64,000 nucleotides of DNA from Sneathiella chungangensis (GCF_009882935.1 NZ_WTVA01000015.1:877108-941107); one strand, 5' to 3'; positions 36,557 through 45,836 are shown, counted from the first letter of the stretch. Translations and numbers: made by a program. Notes: a model not told the origin generated them from the sequence alone.

Positions 36557-36946
36557 TTAAGAAATTTCGCCTGCGGTCACTTCCCTTAACCGCCGCTCGT
36601 ATAATTCCTTGGCGAGTAGAATTTCGCTAATCTGGTTATGCACCCATTCCCGCCGCTCCTGTTTCGGGCTGTCATTGGCGGGCAGGTTCTCGCGCGGAAA
36701 CTGCGGCCAGTTCGCCATGATGGATTCGGTCGCGATACTCCAAGCATCATCGAAATATTCATCACTCACGCAAGGGACGGCCAGCAGGTGACGCGCCGCC
36801 TCGCAGACTTCCGACAATCTGTCACCGCTTTTGACAATCGTTTCCGGCGTCATGCCGAGAATCTTGTATGTGACCTTTATCGGGTCCGCGAACGGAACAA
36901 ATTTATTCTTGACGTCGAAGCCGTAGTTTCCATGAACTGCCGTCAT
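36557..36946 (-). CDS. hypothetical phage-type protein
   Basis: This 129-aa mostly helical protein ends QERREWVHNQISEILLAKEL and so on. Its start overlaps the end of the 1474-aa gene by 4 bp, making it the last member of the coupled minus-strand virion operon. A diverged duplicate of its 3' end lies just downstream. No family recognised. Confidence 0.7.
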   Translation of the reverse strand: MTAVHGNYGFDVKNKFVPFADPIKVTYKILGMTPETIVKSGDRLSEVCEAARHLLAVPCVSDEYFDDAWSIATESIMANWPQFPRENLPANDSPKQERREWVHNQISEILLAKELYERRLREVTAGEIS

Positions 36947-39900
36947 TGTTCCTTAATCCCTTCCATGACCCGCTTGGCGTACTCGTTCCGGGCGGCAATG
37001 ATGTTATCCAGCAGGAAGGCTTTAAGCGCCCCCGCATCATTCCAGACACCTTCTTTCAGGGCGCGGCTTTGCAGTCTGCCCTCGCCGAGATTTTCCTGCT
37101 CCTTGGCAAGCTGGCGGGTTTCTTCCAGCCCCTTCGCGTTGTAAATCTTCTTGGTCTCGGAGTTATAGGCCTGCATGATTTTATTGGCCCGCGTGAGCGG
37201 CGTATAAAGCCTGTTCGCCTTCGAATGTTCCTGCTCCCGCGCCATGTCCTCGCGGTTGCTCCTGACAAGGCTGCTGATAGTCCGCCGCGTCTCTGTGGCT
37301 TCCTTGAGCATGTCGTAGAAATCGCCGACCGCCTTTGAATGACGGGAGGGGGATTGCTGGTAAAACCGCCGCAAGACCGGGTATTGGTCCGCCCGCAAGT
37401 CCGGGGCATCGTCAAACAGCGCAGCGTCGGAAAGCATCAGGCCGTAAGCCGCCCATGTGTTGAAATATCCCCTTATCAAATGCTGCGCCTGGACAGGGGA
37501 AATCTTGTTCAATCCGGGAATGTTCCTGACGGTCTCGCCTGCGGCCCGTAATGTCTGCGACGTGCCGTTGTTCGCCCGCGCCCAAGGCTGCACGGCTTCT
37601 TGCGCCATGCCCTCGACCGGTCTGCCCGTAAAGCGGTTTTTGTTGGCGTAAACCTCGTAGGCTGGGGCAATCGCCTGCGGCAGATACTCAACGCCGAAGG
37701 TGGTTGATATGACCTCGGCAATGTTCTTGAATGTCTCCGCCGGGGTGCCTTTCTCAATGCCTTCAAGAGTCCGCTCGGCAATGGAAGAAATCGCGCCGAC
37801 CTCCCAGATTTTCGGATAGCGAAGGTGAATATATCTTTCCTCCGGCGTGGCATCTATCGGGGCATCCAGCTTGGGAACAAAGAAATGCCAATGCCCGTCT
37901 TTATCCCAGTCCTCCAAATCCTGATAAAGCGGGTTGTCCTTGTTCATCAGGTAAAGCCCCATACTGGCAAGCGCCAGCAGGCCGGTCTTGGCGGCAATGG
38001 CTGCCCGGTTGGGGTCATGCACGAATCCGCGATAGGTCCGGTCTATACCGTTCGCCGCCGCCTTCAAAAAGATAACCGTGTCATACATGAAGCCCAGCCC
38101 CTCCGCCACGTCATCAAATTTGTCGTGCAGTTCATGGCCGCGCGGCAGTCCGCCGCCCCTCATGGCGAAATCTGTAGAGACTTCCCGCGCCAGATAGGCC
38201 GCATGGCGGGGGTGTTCGCCCTGCGCCATGGCCCTGCGGTACTCGCCCAGCCGGGTAGACATTTCGAAGGCGTCGGCAATCGTCTCAAGCCCATACAACA
38301 GCTTGGCCGGGGTGTTCAGGACGTTATGGGGATTAATGCCCTTCTTGGTGTAGAACTTCTCAAGATGCTTGGCAAAGGCTTCCTCATCGACAAGGTAAGA
38401 GGAAAAGCCGCCGCCATTGGCGATAAAATCCTTGTAGTTCTGGTCATGGGTTATGCGGGATTTCATGCCCCTGATACTGTCCACAACGGGCTTGAATCCG
38501 GTGCGCGATACGATACTGCCTAGCAGGGTGTCGCGGGCAATGTTCGCAACCATAAAATCAGGGGTGAGCGTAATGCTTGCCTGCCCCAGCCGTTTCGGGA
38601 TTGAGAGAACACGGGTAATCCAGCCCCGCGCCTCCCGGTTGAGGTTGGTCAGGGAGCGCAATAGAACCGGGTCCGCGACCTCGTAAAACTCCGGCTTGCC
38701 GCCATTGAGAACCGCGACCACATTGCCGCCCCGTGGGGCCTGCCCTCTTAGCAGGAAGGTGGTGAGCGGTCCAAGCCCGGTCGAGATATCGTCAACCGTG
38801 CTTTGAACGTGAATAGGAAGTTGCGTTTTCTTGTCCGCGCCAAGAGCCTTGACGATGGCGTCCTCAACCTGTCGGCTGTCGATGTCGATAGGAATCTGCT
38901 CTTTCGGGATCTTCGCCATGAAGTGAGCGCCGCGCTTGCCCCGTGCAAGTTTGGCAACCTCTAGCCGCGCCTCGTTGGTGAGTGCCACGTCAATCAGGGT
39001 GGCCGCGTTCTGGACAACATTTCGTGCAATGTCCTGCAAGTTCTCTGTGCCGCCCGTGAGCGCCTGTATGCCCTTCCAGTTGCCTTGCGTTCCCTTGGTG
39101 GCCTTCTGGCTTCCGCCGCCGACACGATAGAAGGGGAGATAGGCCGCGCGTTTCCATAGCTGGCGCACCTTGGGGTCAATCACGCCTTTGGCCTGCGCGA
39201 AATCAAGTATCTTGTTGTTCCAGACCTGATACTCCTGAAACGCCTTCTTGAATGCCGGGGTTTCCAGCTTGAGCATGGCGTCAACTTCGTTCTTGGTGAA
39301 TAGATGCTCCCGGCCCTGCCCCATCAATTCCTTGGCCGACCGTCCTACGGCATAGGTCCAGAAATCGTCTTGCCGGTTGGCGACGGGTTCCAATATCTGC
39401 TTTAAGCCCTTGCCGGTGAAACTATGCGAACCGTCCTCTTTCACGATAGGCGCACCGATTGTCATCGCGCCTTCGGTAATTGAATGCTTGGCACGGGTCA
39501 GTCTGGCGGTTTCATATGCGCCCCGTGGGGATAGCCCGCCGGTTAGTTCCTGCTCCATTTCCTTAATGCCCTGCAGGTCGTCAATGGTGGCCTGCCGCAA
39601 TCGACCGGCAAAGTTTGAAGGTAGCCCCTTCTCTGCCTCGCCTATCTTCGAGCGGGCACGTTTCAGCGCGTCTTGGTCAAACCATGCTGTCATGTCCTTG
39701 CGGGCTTTCAGGAGCGCCGGACCATATTCCGACCGGGCGACGAAATCCTCAAACCAAGCATTGAAGCGCGGGGCCAGTTCCGCCGCCTTCTCCGGTTGCG
39801 TCATCCAAAGCCGCTGAAACTCGGCGAAGCCCTCAAAGAGTTTCGTTCTGTCATAGGAAACACCGCGCAATTCCTCCTTGAAGGTTTTGTTTCCCTTGTA

Positions 39901-41367
39901 CTGCTTGGATAGTTCGGGCACCCGGTCATCCAGCAAATGCGCGATTTCATGGGCGGCGACCTCGATGTCGTTAAACTTCCTCAAGCGGACTTCCTCAATC
40001 CCCTTGCGATAGAAGCCAAGCACCTTCGATTGTTCGGGTATGCGGCCCTCGTAAATCGGAACACCAAGCGCCTTTGAAAAATCCCTGATAATGGTTTCCC
40101 GGCGTATCGGGTCGTTTAACTCCCGGCCTCCCGCTCCGGGGGTGTCCTGCCTCATGCCGGTGTAGTTTTCGCCCGGCTCCATGTTGGCGGTGTCGGGCAA
40201 GTCATCCTGAACCTTAACATTACTTAACAGGCCTTCTTGATTGTCAGGTTTTGCTAAGTCAGGGCCTGTCTCAATGGTTTTATCTAACTGGGGAATTTCC
40301 CCAGTTGATTCTAAGTTGTCGGGATCTGAAATATTTTCCTGAATGTGAGGTTTTGTCAGGTTCTCCGGCCTTCCCGTGCCCTCGTCGAATACATCGAACG
40401 GATTAGGTTGCTGCGCCTGATTAGCGTCTCCCTCGCGCACGTACTGGTCACGAAATGATTCTTGATTGTCTGCGGGGTTGCCCTCCATGGCTTTTGCGAA
40501 CTCCGGCACGTCCTCTTTTGCCCGCGTCAGTATCTCCGCATCCGTCATGCTGTCAGGAACAAGTTTAGCGCCGCGCACGGCGTCAATAACCTTCTTTGCG
40601 AGGATTCCGCCACCCGATAGAACACCGCCCAAAACGCCTGCCCCCATGGCTGATAGAACGGTATCGCGAATGTCGAATTTCTCGCGCTGCCCATGCTCAA
40701 CCTGTAGCCCCTGGACAACAGGGTCAATTGCCGCCTCTGCCGCCACGTTGCCGACTGACGCCTTGCCGATAGTCTTGGCGGTTGCCACTACCCCTTTGCC
40801 GACGGTGCGCACGCCTGCGGGGCCTATCAGGGATTCAGGGCTTGCCGCCGTGCCTGTCAGGGTGCCCGCGCCATAGGCGAGATAATCGCCGACGCCTTCG
40901 AATTCCTCCGGACTAACAGCCGTACTTTCCTCAAAACCCTTGCGCCATTTTTTATAGTCCGCCTGCTTCTCGGCGTATTCCTTGGCGAAGCGTTCTTTCT
41001 GCTCCGGGGTCAACGCCTCATATCTGGATTGAAAGCGTTTCTGCATGGCCGGGCTCATGCGGGTGATAGGCGCATCCTCTCCCGTCATGGCTTCAAAGTC
41101 CGGGTCGAACAGTTCCGGGCGGGCCTGCTCAAAGTTATAGGTATCCTTCGGCCCTCGGTCGATGTTCGGGGTCTGCTTCAATCGTTCCAGATTGTAAGGC
41201 TCTCCCGCCGTGATATGCTGAATGACCTGCCCGGCAAGCGTTTCATCCATAAAGCCGGATTTCGCCCCGCGCACAAACAGGGAAGATTTTTCTTTCTTCC
41301 CCGCGTCGAAACGGTCAAAGGCGTTCGCTTTCTTGGGTCCGTCGAATTGGTCGAAGGCGTTACTCAT
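36943..41367 (-). CDS. 1474-aa large polyvalent protein with metallopeptidase-like motif and LPD38-like C terminus
   Basis: The N terminus carries FDxFD repeats (NAFDQFDGPKK, NAFDRFDAGKK, later NPFDVFDEG) typical of proteins ejected from podovirus-like virions. Around residue 473 there is an HExxH motif (AAHEIAHLLDD) with a downstream Glu in FEGFAEF, a gluzincin-like zinc site. The last 600 residues (LTPDFMVANIARDTLLGS, YPKIWEVGAISSIAE, MSDAALFDDAPD-like) resemble the LPD38 domain of large polyvalent proteins. It probably enters the host cell with the DNA. It is coupled to the genes on either side. Confidence 0.82.
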   Translation of the reverse strand: MSNAFDQFDGPKKANAFDRFDAGKKEKSSLFVRGAKSGFMDETLAGQVIQHITAGEPYNLERLKQTPNIDRGPKDTYNFEQARPELFDPDFEAMTGEDAPITRMSPAMQKRFQSRYEALTPEQKERFAKEYAEKQADYKKWRKGFEESTAVSPEEFEGVGDYLAYGAGTLTGTAASPESLIGPAGVRTVGKGVVATAKTIGKASVGNVAAEAAIDPVVQGLQVEHGQREKFDIRDTVLSAMGAGVLGGVLSGGGILAKKVIDAVRGAKLVPDSMTDAEILTRAKEDVPEFAKAMEGNPADNQESFRDQYVREGDANQAQQPNPFDVFDEGTGRPENLTKPHIQENISDPDNLESTGEIPQLDKTIETGPDLAKPDNQEGLLSNVKVQDDLPDTANMEPGENYTGMRQDTPGAGGRELNDPIRRETIIRDFSKALGVPIYEGRIPEQSKVLGFYRKGIEEVRLRKFNDIEVAAHEIAHLLDDRVPELSKQYKGNKTFKEELRGVSYDRTKLFEGFAEFQRLWMTQPEKAAELAPRFNAWFEDFVARSEYGPALLKARKDMTAWFDQDALKRARSKIGEAEKGLPSNFAGRLRQATIDDLQGIKEMEQELTGGLSPRGAYETARLTRAKHSITEGAMTIGAPIVKEDGSHSFTGKGLKQILEPVANRQDDFWTYAVGRSAKELMGQGREHLFTKNEVDAMLKLETPAFKKAFQEYQVWNNKILDFAQAKGVIDPKVRQLWKRAAYLPFYRVGGGSQKATKGTQGNWKGIQALTGGTENLQDIARNVVQNAATLIDVALTNEARLEVAKLARGKRGAHFMAKIPKEQIPIDIDSRQVEDAIVKALGADKKTQLPIHVQSTVDDISTGLGPLTTFLLRGQAPRGGNVVAVLNGGKPEFYEVADPVLLRSLTNLNREARGWITRVLSIPKRLGQASITLTPDFMVANIARDTLLGSIVSRTGFKPVVDSIRGMKSRITHDQNYKDFIANGGGFSSYLVDEEAFAKHLEKFYTKKGINPHNVLNTPAKLLYGLETIADAFEMSTRLGEYRRAMAQGEHPRHAAYLAREVSTDFAMRGGGLPRGHELHDKFDDVAEGLGFMYDTVIFLKAAANGIDRTYRGFVHDPNRAAIAAKTGLLALASMGLYLMNKDNPLYQDLEDWDKDGHWHFFVPKLDAPIDATPEERYIHLRYPKIWEVGAISSIAERTLEGIEKGTPAETFKNIAEVISTTFGVEYLPQAIAPAYEVYANKNRFTGRPVEGMAQEAVQPWARANNGTSQTLRAAGETVRNIPGLNKISPVQAQHLIRGYFNTWAAYGLMLSDAALFDDAPDLRADQYPVLRRFYQQSPSRHSKAVGDFYDMLKEATETRRTISSLVRSNREDMAREQEHSKANRLYTPLTRANKIMQAYNSETKKIYNAKGLEETRQLAKEQENLGEGRLQSRALKEGVWNDAGALKAFLLDNIIAARNEYAKRVMEGIKEQ

Positions 41368-42365
41368 TCACCAAGAACAGCCTTAGCCGCCCCCTTCCCA
41401 TATTTGGCGTCGAAGTCTGCCGCAAGATTGGGGTTGGCTTTCAGATAGTCGATAGCGGCCTGCGGGGCTTCGATTTTCGGCTGCTGTTTCGGATTGTGCG
41501 GACCATGTGCCCCGGCAAATAGCTGTTGGAACCGGTCAAACTCCGGGTCGTCGCCGCGTTTCTTCTTGAGCGCGTTTTTAATCTGCTTCTCAAGCACGGG
41601 GTCATAATCCTTGTTGTCAAAGCCGGTGTCTGTGCTTTTCTGCGTTCGCCTTAACAATTCAGCCGGCGTCATGCCTTCCAGCTTTTGCAGCAATATCCGG
41701 CGGTCGTTATCAATCATGAAATCGTCGCGGGCCGACGTGCTGTTTTCATCCTTGAAGCGCGGGGCGTTTGATATGGTTTCCCATTGCCCGGTTGCGGTGT
41801 TGAATTCCTGCGTCTCGATGGCGTCGCCGGTTTTTAGTTCGCGCGTCTCGGCTGGGGTCTTTGGCTTGACCACACCCGGCAAGACACGCTTGCCCGTGTT
41901 GGCGTCATACTGGTAGCCGTCCGCGCCCTTGATGATATTAGGCTTGGCGGGGGCATTGCGTATCGCCTGATTGTCGGCAAGATATTTATACCCCTGCGCC
42001 GGGGCCATTTGCGCCGCCGCTGCAATCTCCGATTCCGGGGCGTTCGGGAATAGCTTGCGAATGGGCGCGGCGTCCTGCCCGGTCGGGGTTTTGAACATAT
42101 TGGCGTAGACTTCCGCCTTTTTCTGGTCGGCGTCGTACTGTGACTTTTGCAAGGCGGCCTGCTGTTGCCGCATCTGCATCATTTGCTCTTGCTGTTGTTT
42201 CTGCTGGGCAAACTGCGCGGCCTTCTGGTCAAACAACAAGCCTCTATACATGCCGTCAGAAAGTCCGGCATATCGGTTATTCGGCACCAAAGAGGGGCCG
42301 GATGCTGACAGAAGCCCCATGCCGCCCATCAGCATCGGCATATTTGCGTCGTCGAGAAGTCCCAT
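41364..42365 (-). CDS. internal virion/DNA ejection-type protein
   Basis: The 333-aa product begins MGLLDDANMPMLMGGMGLLS, followed by a Gln-rich coiled coil (FAQQKQQQEQMMQMRQQQAA) and a tail with FDRFQQLFAG and LKANPNLAADFDAKYG. This composition is typical of small virion proteins encoded just before the giant polyvalent protein in podovirus-like prophages. It overlaps the 1474-aa gene by 4 bp. Assignment rests on composition and position, not on a recognised domain. Confidence 0.7.
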   Translation of the reverse strand: MGLLDDANMPMLMGGMGLLSASGPSLVPNNRYAGLSDGMYRGLLFDQKAAQFAQQKQQQEQMMQMRQQQAALQKSQYDADQKKAEVYANMFKTPTGQDAAPIRKLFPNAPESEIAAAAQMAPAQGYKYLADNQAIRNAPAKPNIIKGADGYQYDANTGKRVLPGVVKPKTPAETRELKTGDAIETQEFNTATGQWETISNAPRFKDENSTSARDDFMIDNDRRILLQKLEGMTPAELLRRTQKSTDTGFDNKDYDPVLEKQIKNALKKKRGDDPEFDRFQQLFAGAHGPHNPKQQPKIEAPQAAIDYLKANPNLAADFDAKYGKGAAKAVLGE

Positions 42366-42368
42366 GAC

Positions 42369-43250
42369 TTAAACCCACCCTCTTAAATCTGATTGCCGTT
42401 TCCCTAATGCCTTGCAAAGCGGCAGGCCGATTTTCATCATTGCCCGGCCAAGGGGGTTATCTTCCTCAACCGCCCGCATCCTGAATGCCATATGTTCCGC
42501 CCAGGGCTTTGCTACAGTCCACGTAAGGCGGGTGGCTAGGCGGGACCGCTGCATTACCCTGACCCAAGGCTCCGCCCACCGGTGATAACCCTCTAGCGTT
42601 CTCGCATCGAGCGTTGCGCCGAACCTTTCATCCGCTTCCCAGATATGCTTTGGCATGTATCCTTGCCGGTAAAGTTCATTGCAAATGATTTTAGGGCCTG
42701 CGCCCGGTCCTGCAGTGTCATTGCCAGACAAGCTGCCCTGCCCATCCGCAGCAATGCCTGTCGGGGCGGGTTGTGGGTCGTTCGCGCTTTGGGTAGCTGC
42801 TTGGTTGCCCGCTACGCCAGTGCCGCCCCCTATGCCCGCATCGCCGCTCATGGAAATATCCGGCACACTGTCGTTTTCATTATCACTTCCGCCGAACATG
42901 GAGAAACCCTTACCGGCCAGCGATGCTATTGTCGCCGCGAGGGTTGGCCCACCAAGAAGGCCTACCACAGTGCCCGCCGCCTGTAAGCCCTTGCCTACGT
43001 CTGCCGCATTCAGGTTACCTTGACCGGAATAAGGTTCGCTTGGCCCGCTGCTATGTGTCGCGCTTGGCGACGGGTCTGCATTCCAAGGTTTGCTGACAAC
43101 CGGCGGCGCAACCGTTGGAGTTGATACCGGCGCATTAGGAGATGGCGCATAGATATTTGGATAGCTGTTTAAAATATAGTTTGGCTGCGTATTTAACGGC
43201 GGCATATTGAGCAGGCCGTATGGCATTTCATACTGATTGAGTAAATTCAC
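42369..43250 (-). CDS. virion-associated hypothetical protein
   Basis: The 293-aa product has a Pro/Ser/Asn-rich first half, a Gly-rich hydrophobic stretch (AAGTVVGLLGGPTLAATIAS) and a conserved C-terminal module: CNELYRQGYMPKHIWEADER, then a YHRWAEPWVRVMQRS segment. This module is common in tail-end genes of alphaproteobacterial prophages. Its role is probably in the tail or ejection apparatus. It overlaps the upstream 79-aa gene by 23 bp. Confidence 0.7.
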   Translation of the reverse strand: MNLLNQYEMPYGLLNMPPLNTQPNYILNSYPNIYAPSPNAPVSTPTVAPPVVSKPWNADPSPSATHSSGPSEPYSGQGNLNAADVGKGLQAAGTVVGLLGGPTLAATIASLAGKGFSMFGGSDNENDSVPDISMSGDAGIGGGTGVAGNQAATQSANDPQPAPTGIAADGQGSLSGNDTAGPGAGPKIICNELYRQGYMPKHIWEADERFGATLDARTLEGYHRWAEPWVRVMQRSRLATRLTWTVAKPWAEHMAFRMRAVEEDNPLGRAMMKIGLPLCKALGKRQSDLRGWV

Positions 43251-43467
43251 AATGTTCCCCCGTGTGCTGAATGAATTCTTCCAGCCTCGTTTGATATTTT
43301 CTGTCCTGATATGCGCCCCTGTCGGCCAGTGCGCCCCGGTGAAGGGCCTCTAGTGACCAGTAGGGCAAGGCGCTGCGAATTCGGCTGATTGCGTCCTCCG
43401 GCGTTTCTTCGTCCTCAATAATCCGCTTGATGAATAGCGGCAAAACTCCGGCCCTGTCGTACCTCAT
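43228..43467 (-). CDS. small phage-type protein, unknown function
   Basis: The 79-aa product starts MRYDRAGVLPLFIKRIIEDE, with SALPYWSLEALHRGALADRG in the middle. Its ATG overlaps the stop of the ribbon-helix-helix gene (ATGA), so the reading frame that extends upstream to 43587 is not the true start. Small helical proteins of this sort occur between fibre and ejection genes. Confidence 0.68.
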   Translation of the reverse strand: MRYDRAGVLPLFIKRIIEDEETPEDAISRIRSALPYWSLEALHRGALADRGAYQDRKYQTRLEEFIQHTGEHCEFTQSV

Positions 43468-43625
43468 GCGGCCTGCTCCGCGTTGTCCAGGTGTTGCCGG
43501 ATTGCCTGCCGGATAAACTCTGAAAGGCTCATATCCTGCCGTGCCGCGTGGCGCTGCGCCCGCTCTGCAAGCTGCGGGGTGAAACACAAGTGCATGTGCC
43601 TGTCAAATGTCGCTTTTTCCCTCAT
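43464..43625 (-). CDS. ribbon-helix-helix (CopG/Arc-like) small protein
   Basis: A 53-aa frame reads MREKATFDRHMHLCFTPQ, then LAERAQRHAARQ and DMSLSEFIRQAIRQHLDN. The strand, then helix A and helix B with SLSEFIRxAI, is the RHH pattern. Its ATG overlaps the stop of the 107-aa gene, and its TGA overlaps the start of the 79-aa gene (both ATGA), which strongly supports it as real. It may regulate the operon or be a structural RHH protein. Confidence 0.8.
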   Translation of the reverse strand: MREKATFDRHMHLCFTPQLAERAQRHAARQDMSLSEFIRQAIRQHLDNAEQAA

Positions 43626-43945
43626 GCCTTCCTCCGGTCGATTGCGGTCTTGAGTTTCTGAAAACTCGCGCTTGCCTTCACGTCAACGCTGGCCGGGTCA
43701 ATCGGCCCGCCTTCCCTGACAAGCCCCTTGTATAGTTCAACAAGAATGGTTGCCTGCGCCTCGGTGTCGGCAAGAGCATCCTTGTCTTGTTCCTCCTGCG
43801 GCCTTTCCGGGATATCGCCCCAGCCGTTATTCCATTTCTGGCCCGCATGTGCCGGGGCCGTATCAACGGGAATTCCGCCCTCCGGCGCAGAATTGAAAAT
43901 GCCGAGATAGTTCCCGTCTTTATCTACAAAGGGTGTTGGTTTCAT
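43622..43945 (-). CDS. tail-fibre-adjacent small protein
   Basis: The 107-aa product starts MKPTPFVDKDGNYLGIFNSA and has a KWNNGWGDIPERPQEEQ segment resembling short proteins encoded after tail fibres, some of which are fibre assembly chaperones. It overlaps the fibre gene by 4 bp and the RHH gene by 4 bp. The chaperone role is inferred from position. Confidence 0.65.
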   Translation of the reverse strand: MKPTPFVDKDGNYLGIFNSAPEGGIPVDTAPAHAGQKWNNGWGDIPERPQEEQDKDALADTEAQATILVELYKGLVREGGPIDPASVDVKASASFQKLKTAIDRRKA

Positions 43946-45084
43946 TGGATGGCTGCCCTCGCTTTAATTCGAAGTTTGGCAGACGAGTCCGTCATTCCCG
44001 TTGCGCCACCAGTGCTAAAATTCAGGAGATTAAAAACGGGCGAGTTTGTATTATATCTGCCGGTAATGGTGGTGGAGGAAACTACAAGGGCCGCACCACC
44101 GTTGACGGTCGCGCTAGAGAACATATTCGGCGGGATAGGGATTATCTGCCCGCTCGTATAGCCATCCTCATTCGTTTGCATAATCAGGGAGAGGCTAAGT
44201 TCTATGTCGTCGGTCCCAAGCGCGTGATTTAGTGATATTGGGCCGCCATTCGTTACCGTCAGGTCGCCGAACGTAACCTCGTTATATCCCCCAATCTCTA
44301 CCGGCACGTCGAGGAGATTGGCGCTTGAATCCGTTCTCACCCGCTTGATTTTGCGGTAGTAAACATAGTCTGCCGGAAGATCGCCTGACGGGTCCGTCAT
44401 TGAGGTATGCAGACCGAAATCCTGCGTTCCGTCCGCCTTCGCTATCACGTAAAGGGCGTAGTCCGTGCTGTTGGCAAGAGTACCGGTTAGCATCATGCCG
44501 TTCCCGTCGCCCGCGCTCCATGCGGCGTCCGCCCGCTTTGTCATGGCTGCAACGGTTATATTCACCGCGTTTGTGCTGTCCCTGACATATCCTGCGGTAA
44601 TGTCGAGATCGTGTTCGTCGTCTGTCCCGGCGGTAACAACGCAGCCTGATTTAAATTCGGGCGGGTAGGGAGCATCCGCCATAGTGGCCGTCGTCCCGTT
44701 TCCCATGAGAACCTTGCCGTCTGTGGAAACGTCAAGTTCAACCGGCCTGTCCGACGCCCCGCCGATAAGTATCGCGCCTTGCGATACGTCATCCATCTTG
44801 GCGAGCGTAACGGCGGCATCGCCTATCTTGGCCGTAGTCACCGCATCCGCTGCAAGTTCGTCGGTATCAATCACGCCTGCGGCAAGGGTCAGTGTTGCGC
44901 TTGATAAATCAAGGGCGCTGTCAAAGAACGAACCGTCCTCGATGTCATTCCGCAACTGCGCAAGGTCCGCCATTAATTGCCGGGCGCTGTTGTTCACCGT
45001 GCTGGCCTTCATCCCCTCCGGGAATCCGTTCGGCGGGGCGCTGTTGTTGTTTGCCGCCGTTGTACTCCAATCGCTATATGACAT
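43942..45084 (-). CDS. phage tail fibre protein
   Basis: The 380-aa product starts MSYSDWSTTAANNNSAPPNG with the MKASTVNNSARQLMADLAQ motif that anchors many fibres to podovirus-like tails. It continues with repeated IDTDELAADAVTTAKIGDAA (collagen-free fibre repeats) and a Gly/Ser/Thr-rich beta C terminus that would contact the receptor. It heads the coupled virion operon. No tail tube, adaptor or nozzle gene accompanies it. Confidence 0.85.
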   Translation of the reverse strand: MSYSDWSTTAANNNSAPPNGFPEGMKASTVNNSARQLMADLAQLRNDIEDGSFFDSALDLSSATLTLAAGVIDTDELAADAVTTAKIGDAAVTLAKMDDVSQGAILIGGASDRPVELDVSTDGKVLMGNGTTATMADAPYPPEFKSGCVVTAGTDDEHDLDITAGYVRDSTNAVNITVAAMTKRADAAWSAGDGNGMMLTGTLANSTDYALYVIAKADGTQDFGLHTSMTDPSGDLPADYVYYRKIKRVRTDSSANLLDVPVEIGGYNEVTFGDLTVTNGGPISLNHALGTDDIELSLSLIMQTNEDGYTSGQIIPIPPNMFSSATVNGGAALVVSSTTITGRYNTNSPVFNLLNFSTGGATGMTDSSAKLRIKARAAIQ

Positions 45085-45437
45085 TTCCTGCCCCTGTATA
45101 CCCTGAACACATCATGAACATTATGGGGAGAATTAGGCACAAATACGGCGCGGAGCGGTGATTTTCACGGCGAATTTGCCAATGTATTCATAAAGTTAAA
45201 GGGAAATAGCGGGGCGGAATTACTTGTGCTTTCGGGCCTGTTATTGCGGTCGGGGAATAATCGACCGGTAACTACATGCGTTTAATTGCTGTAAAAAGCC
45301 GCTGGGGGCCGCCAATTTTCCGCGTTGCCAAGCAATTCCTTAGCAGGGGTGCCAAAAACAGGCAAAACCGCTGTACGGGCGTTTATGGGCGTATAGTCTA
45401 TTTAAGTCTACTATAGGCTTTGCTGGCAGAATGCTTG
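45085..45437. other. 353-bp non-coding region upstream of the tail fibre operon
   Basis: It presumably holds the promoter of the virion operon. It contains copy B of the dispersed repeat (45326-45390) and a short GTCTATTTAAGTCTACTATAG motif near 45398. No open gene was seen. Confidence 0.5.
45326..45390. repeat. dispersed imperfect repeat, copy B
   Basis: It begins TGCCAAGCAA and shares CGCTGTACGGGC with copy A at 36461-36525, in the same orientation. It lies about 240 bp upstream of the tail fibre start. Confidence 0.5.
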
Positions 45438-45836
45438 TCAGGTGCGCTTGAGGTTAATTCTGTCAGTTGAGCAAACCGTTGTTTCCATCTTGCCGGTAGT
45501 GGTGCCGTCCTTGTGAAACTGGATAACCCCGGATACATCGGCAGGATACTTTCGAAGCTCCGGCACCAGTTCGCCGTTCTTGTTCAGATTGCCTACAAAA
45601 CTATCGGTGATGACATGCCCGTTGTTGTTTATCGCAATATCCCCGGAAGCGTGACCGTTCGTGATAGTTGTTTCTATCTCCACATCATGGCAACTTGTCC
45701 CGGTGCCCTTCCCCATACCTCCGGACCATACACCATCATAGGCCGTGCCCGCTGCTGTGGGGATACTGGTATCGACTGGCGTTGTGTTGCAGGCTGACAG
45801 TATAAGGGCTGTAATGGCTATGCTTGTGTATCTCAT
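45438..45836 (-). CDS. small secreted lipoprotein
   Basis: The 132-aa product has a signal peptide with lipobox LSAC (Cys16), then a beta-rich domain with WSGGMGKGTGTSCHDVEIET and a Cys pair likely to form a disulfide. Prophages and satellites often carry such envelope lipoproteins, some of which block superinfecting phages; that role is inference. It is a single gene between the virion and membrane-protein genes. Confidence 0.75.
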   Translation of the reverse strand: MRYTSIAITALILSACNTTPVDTSIPTAAGTAYDGVWSGGMGKGTGTSCHDVEIETTITNGHASGDIAINNNGHVITDSFVGNLNKNGELVPELRKYPADVSGVIQFHKDGTTTGKMETTVCSTDRINLKRT

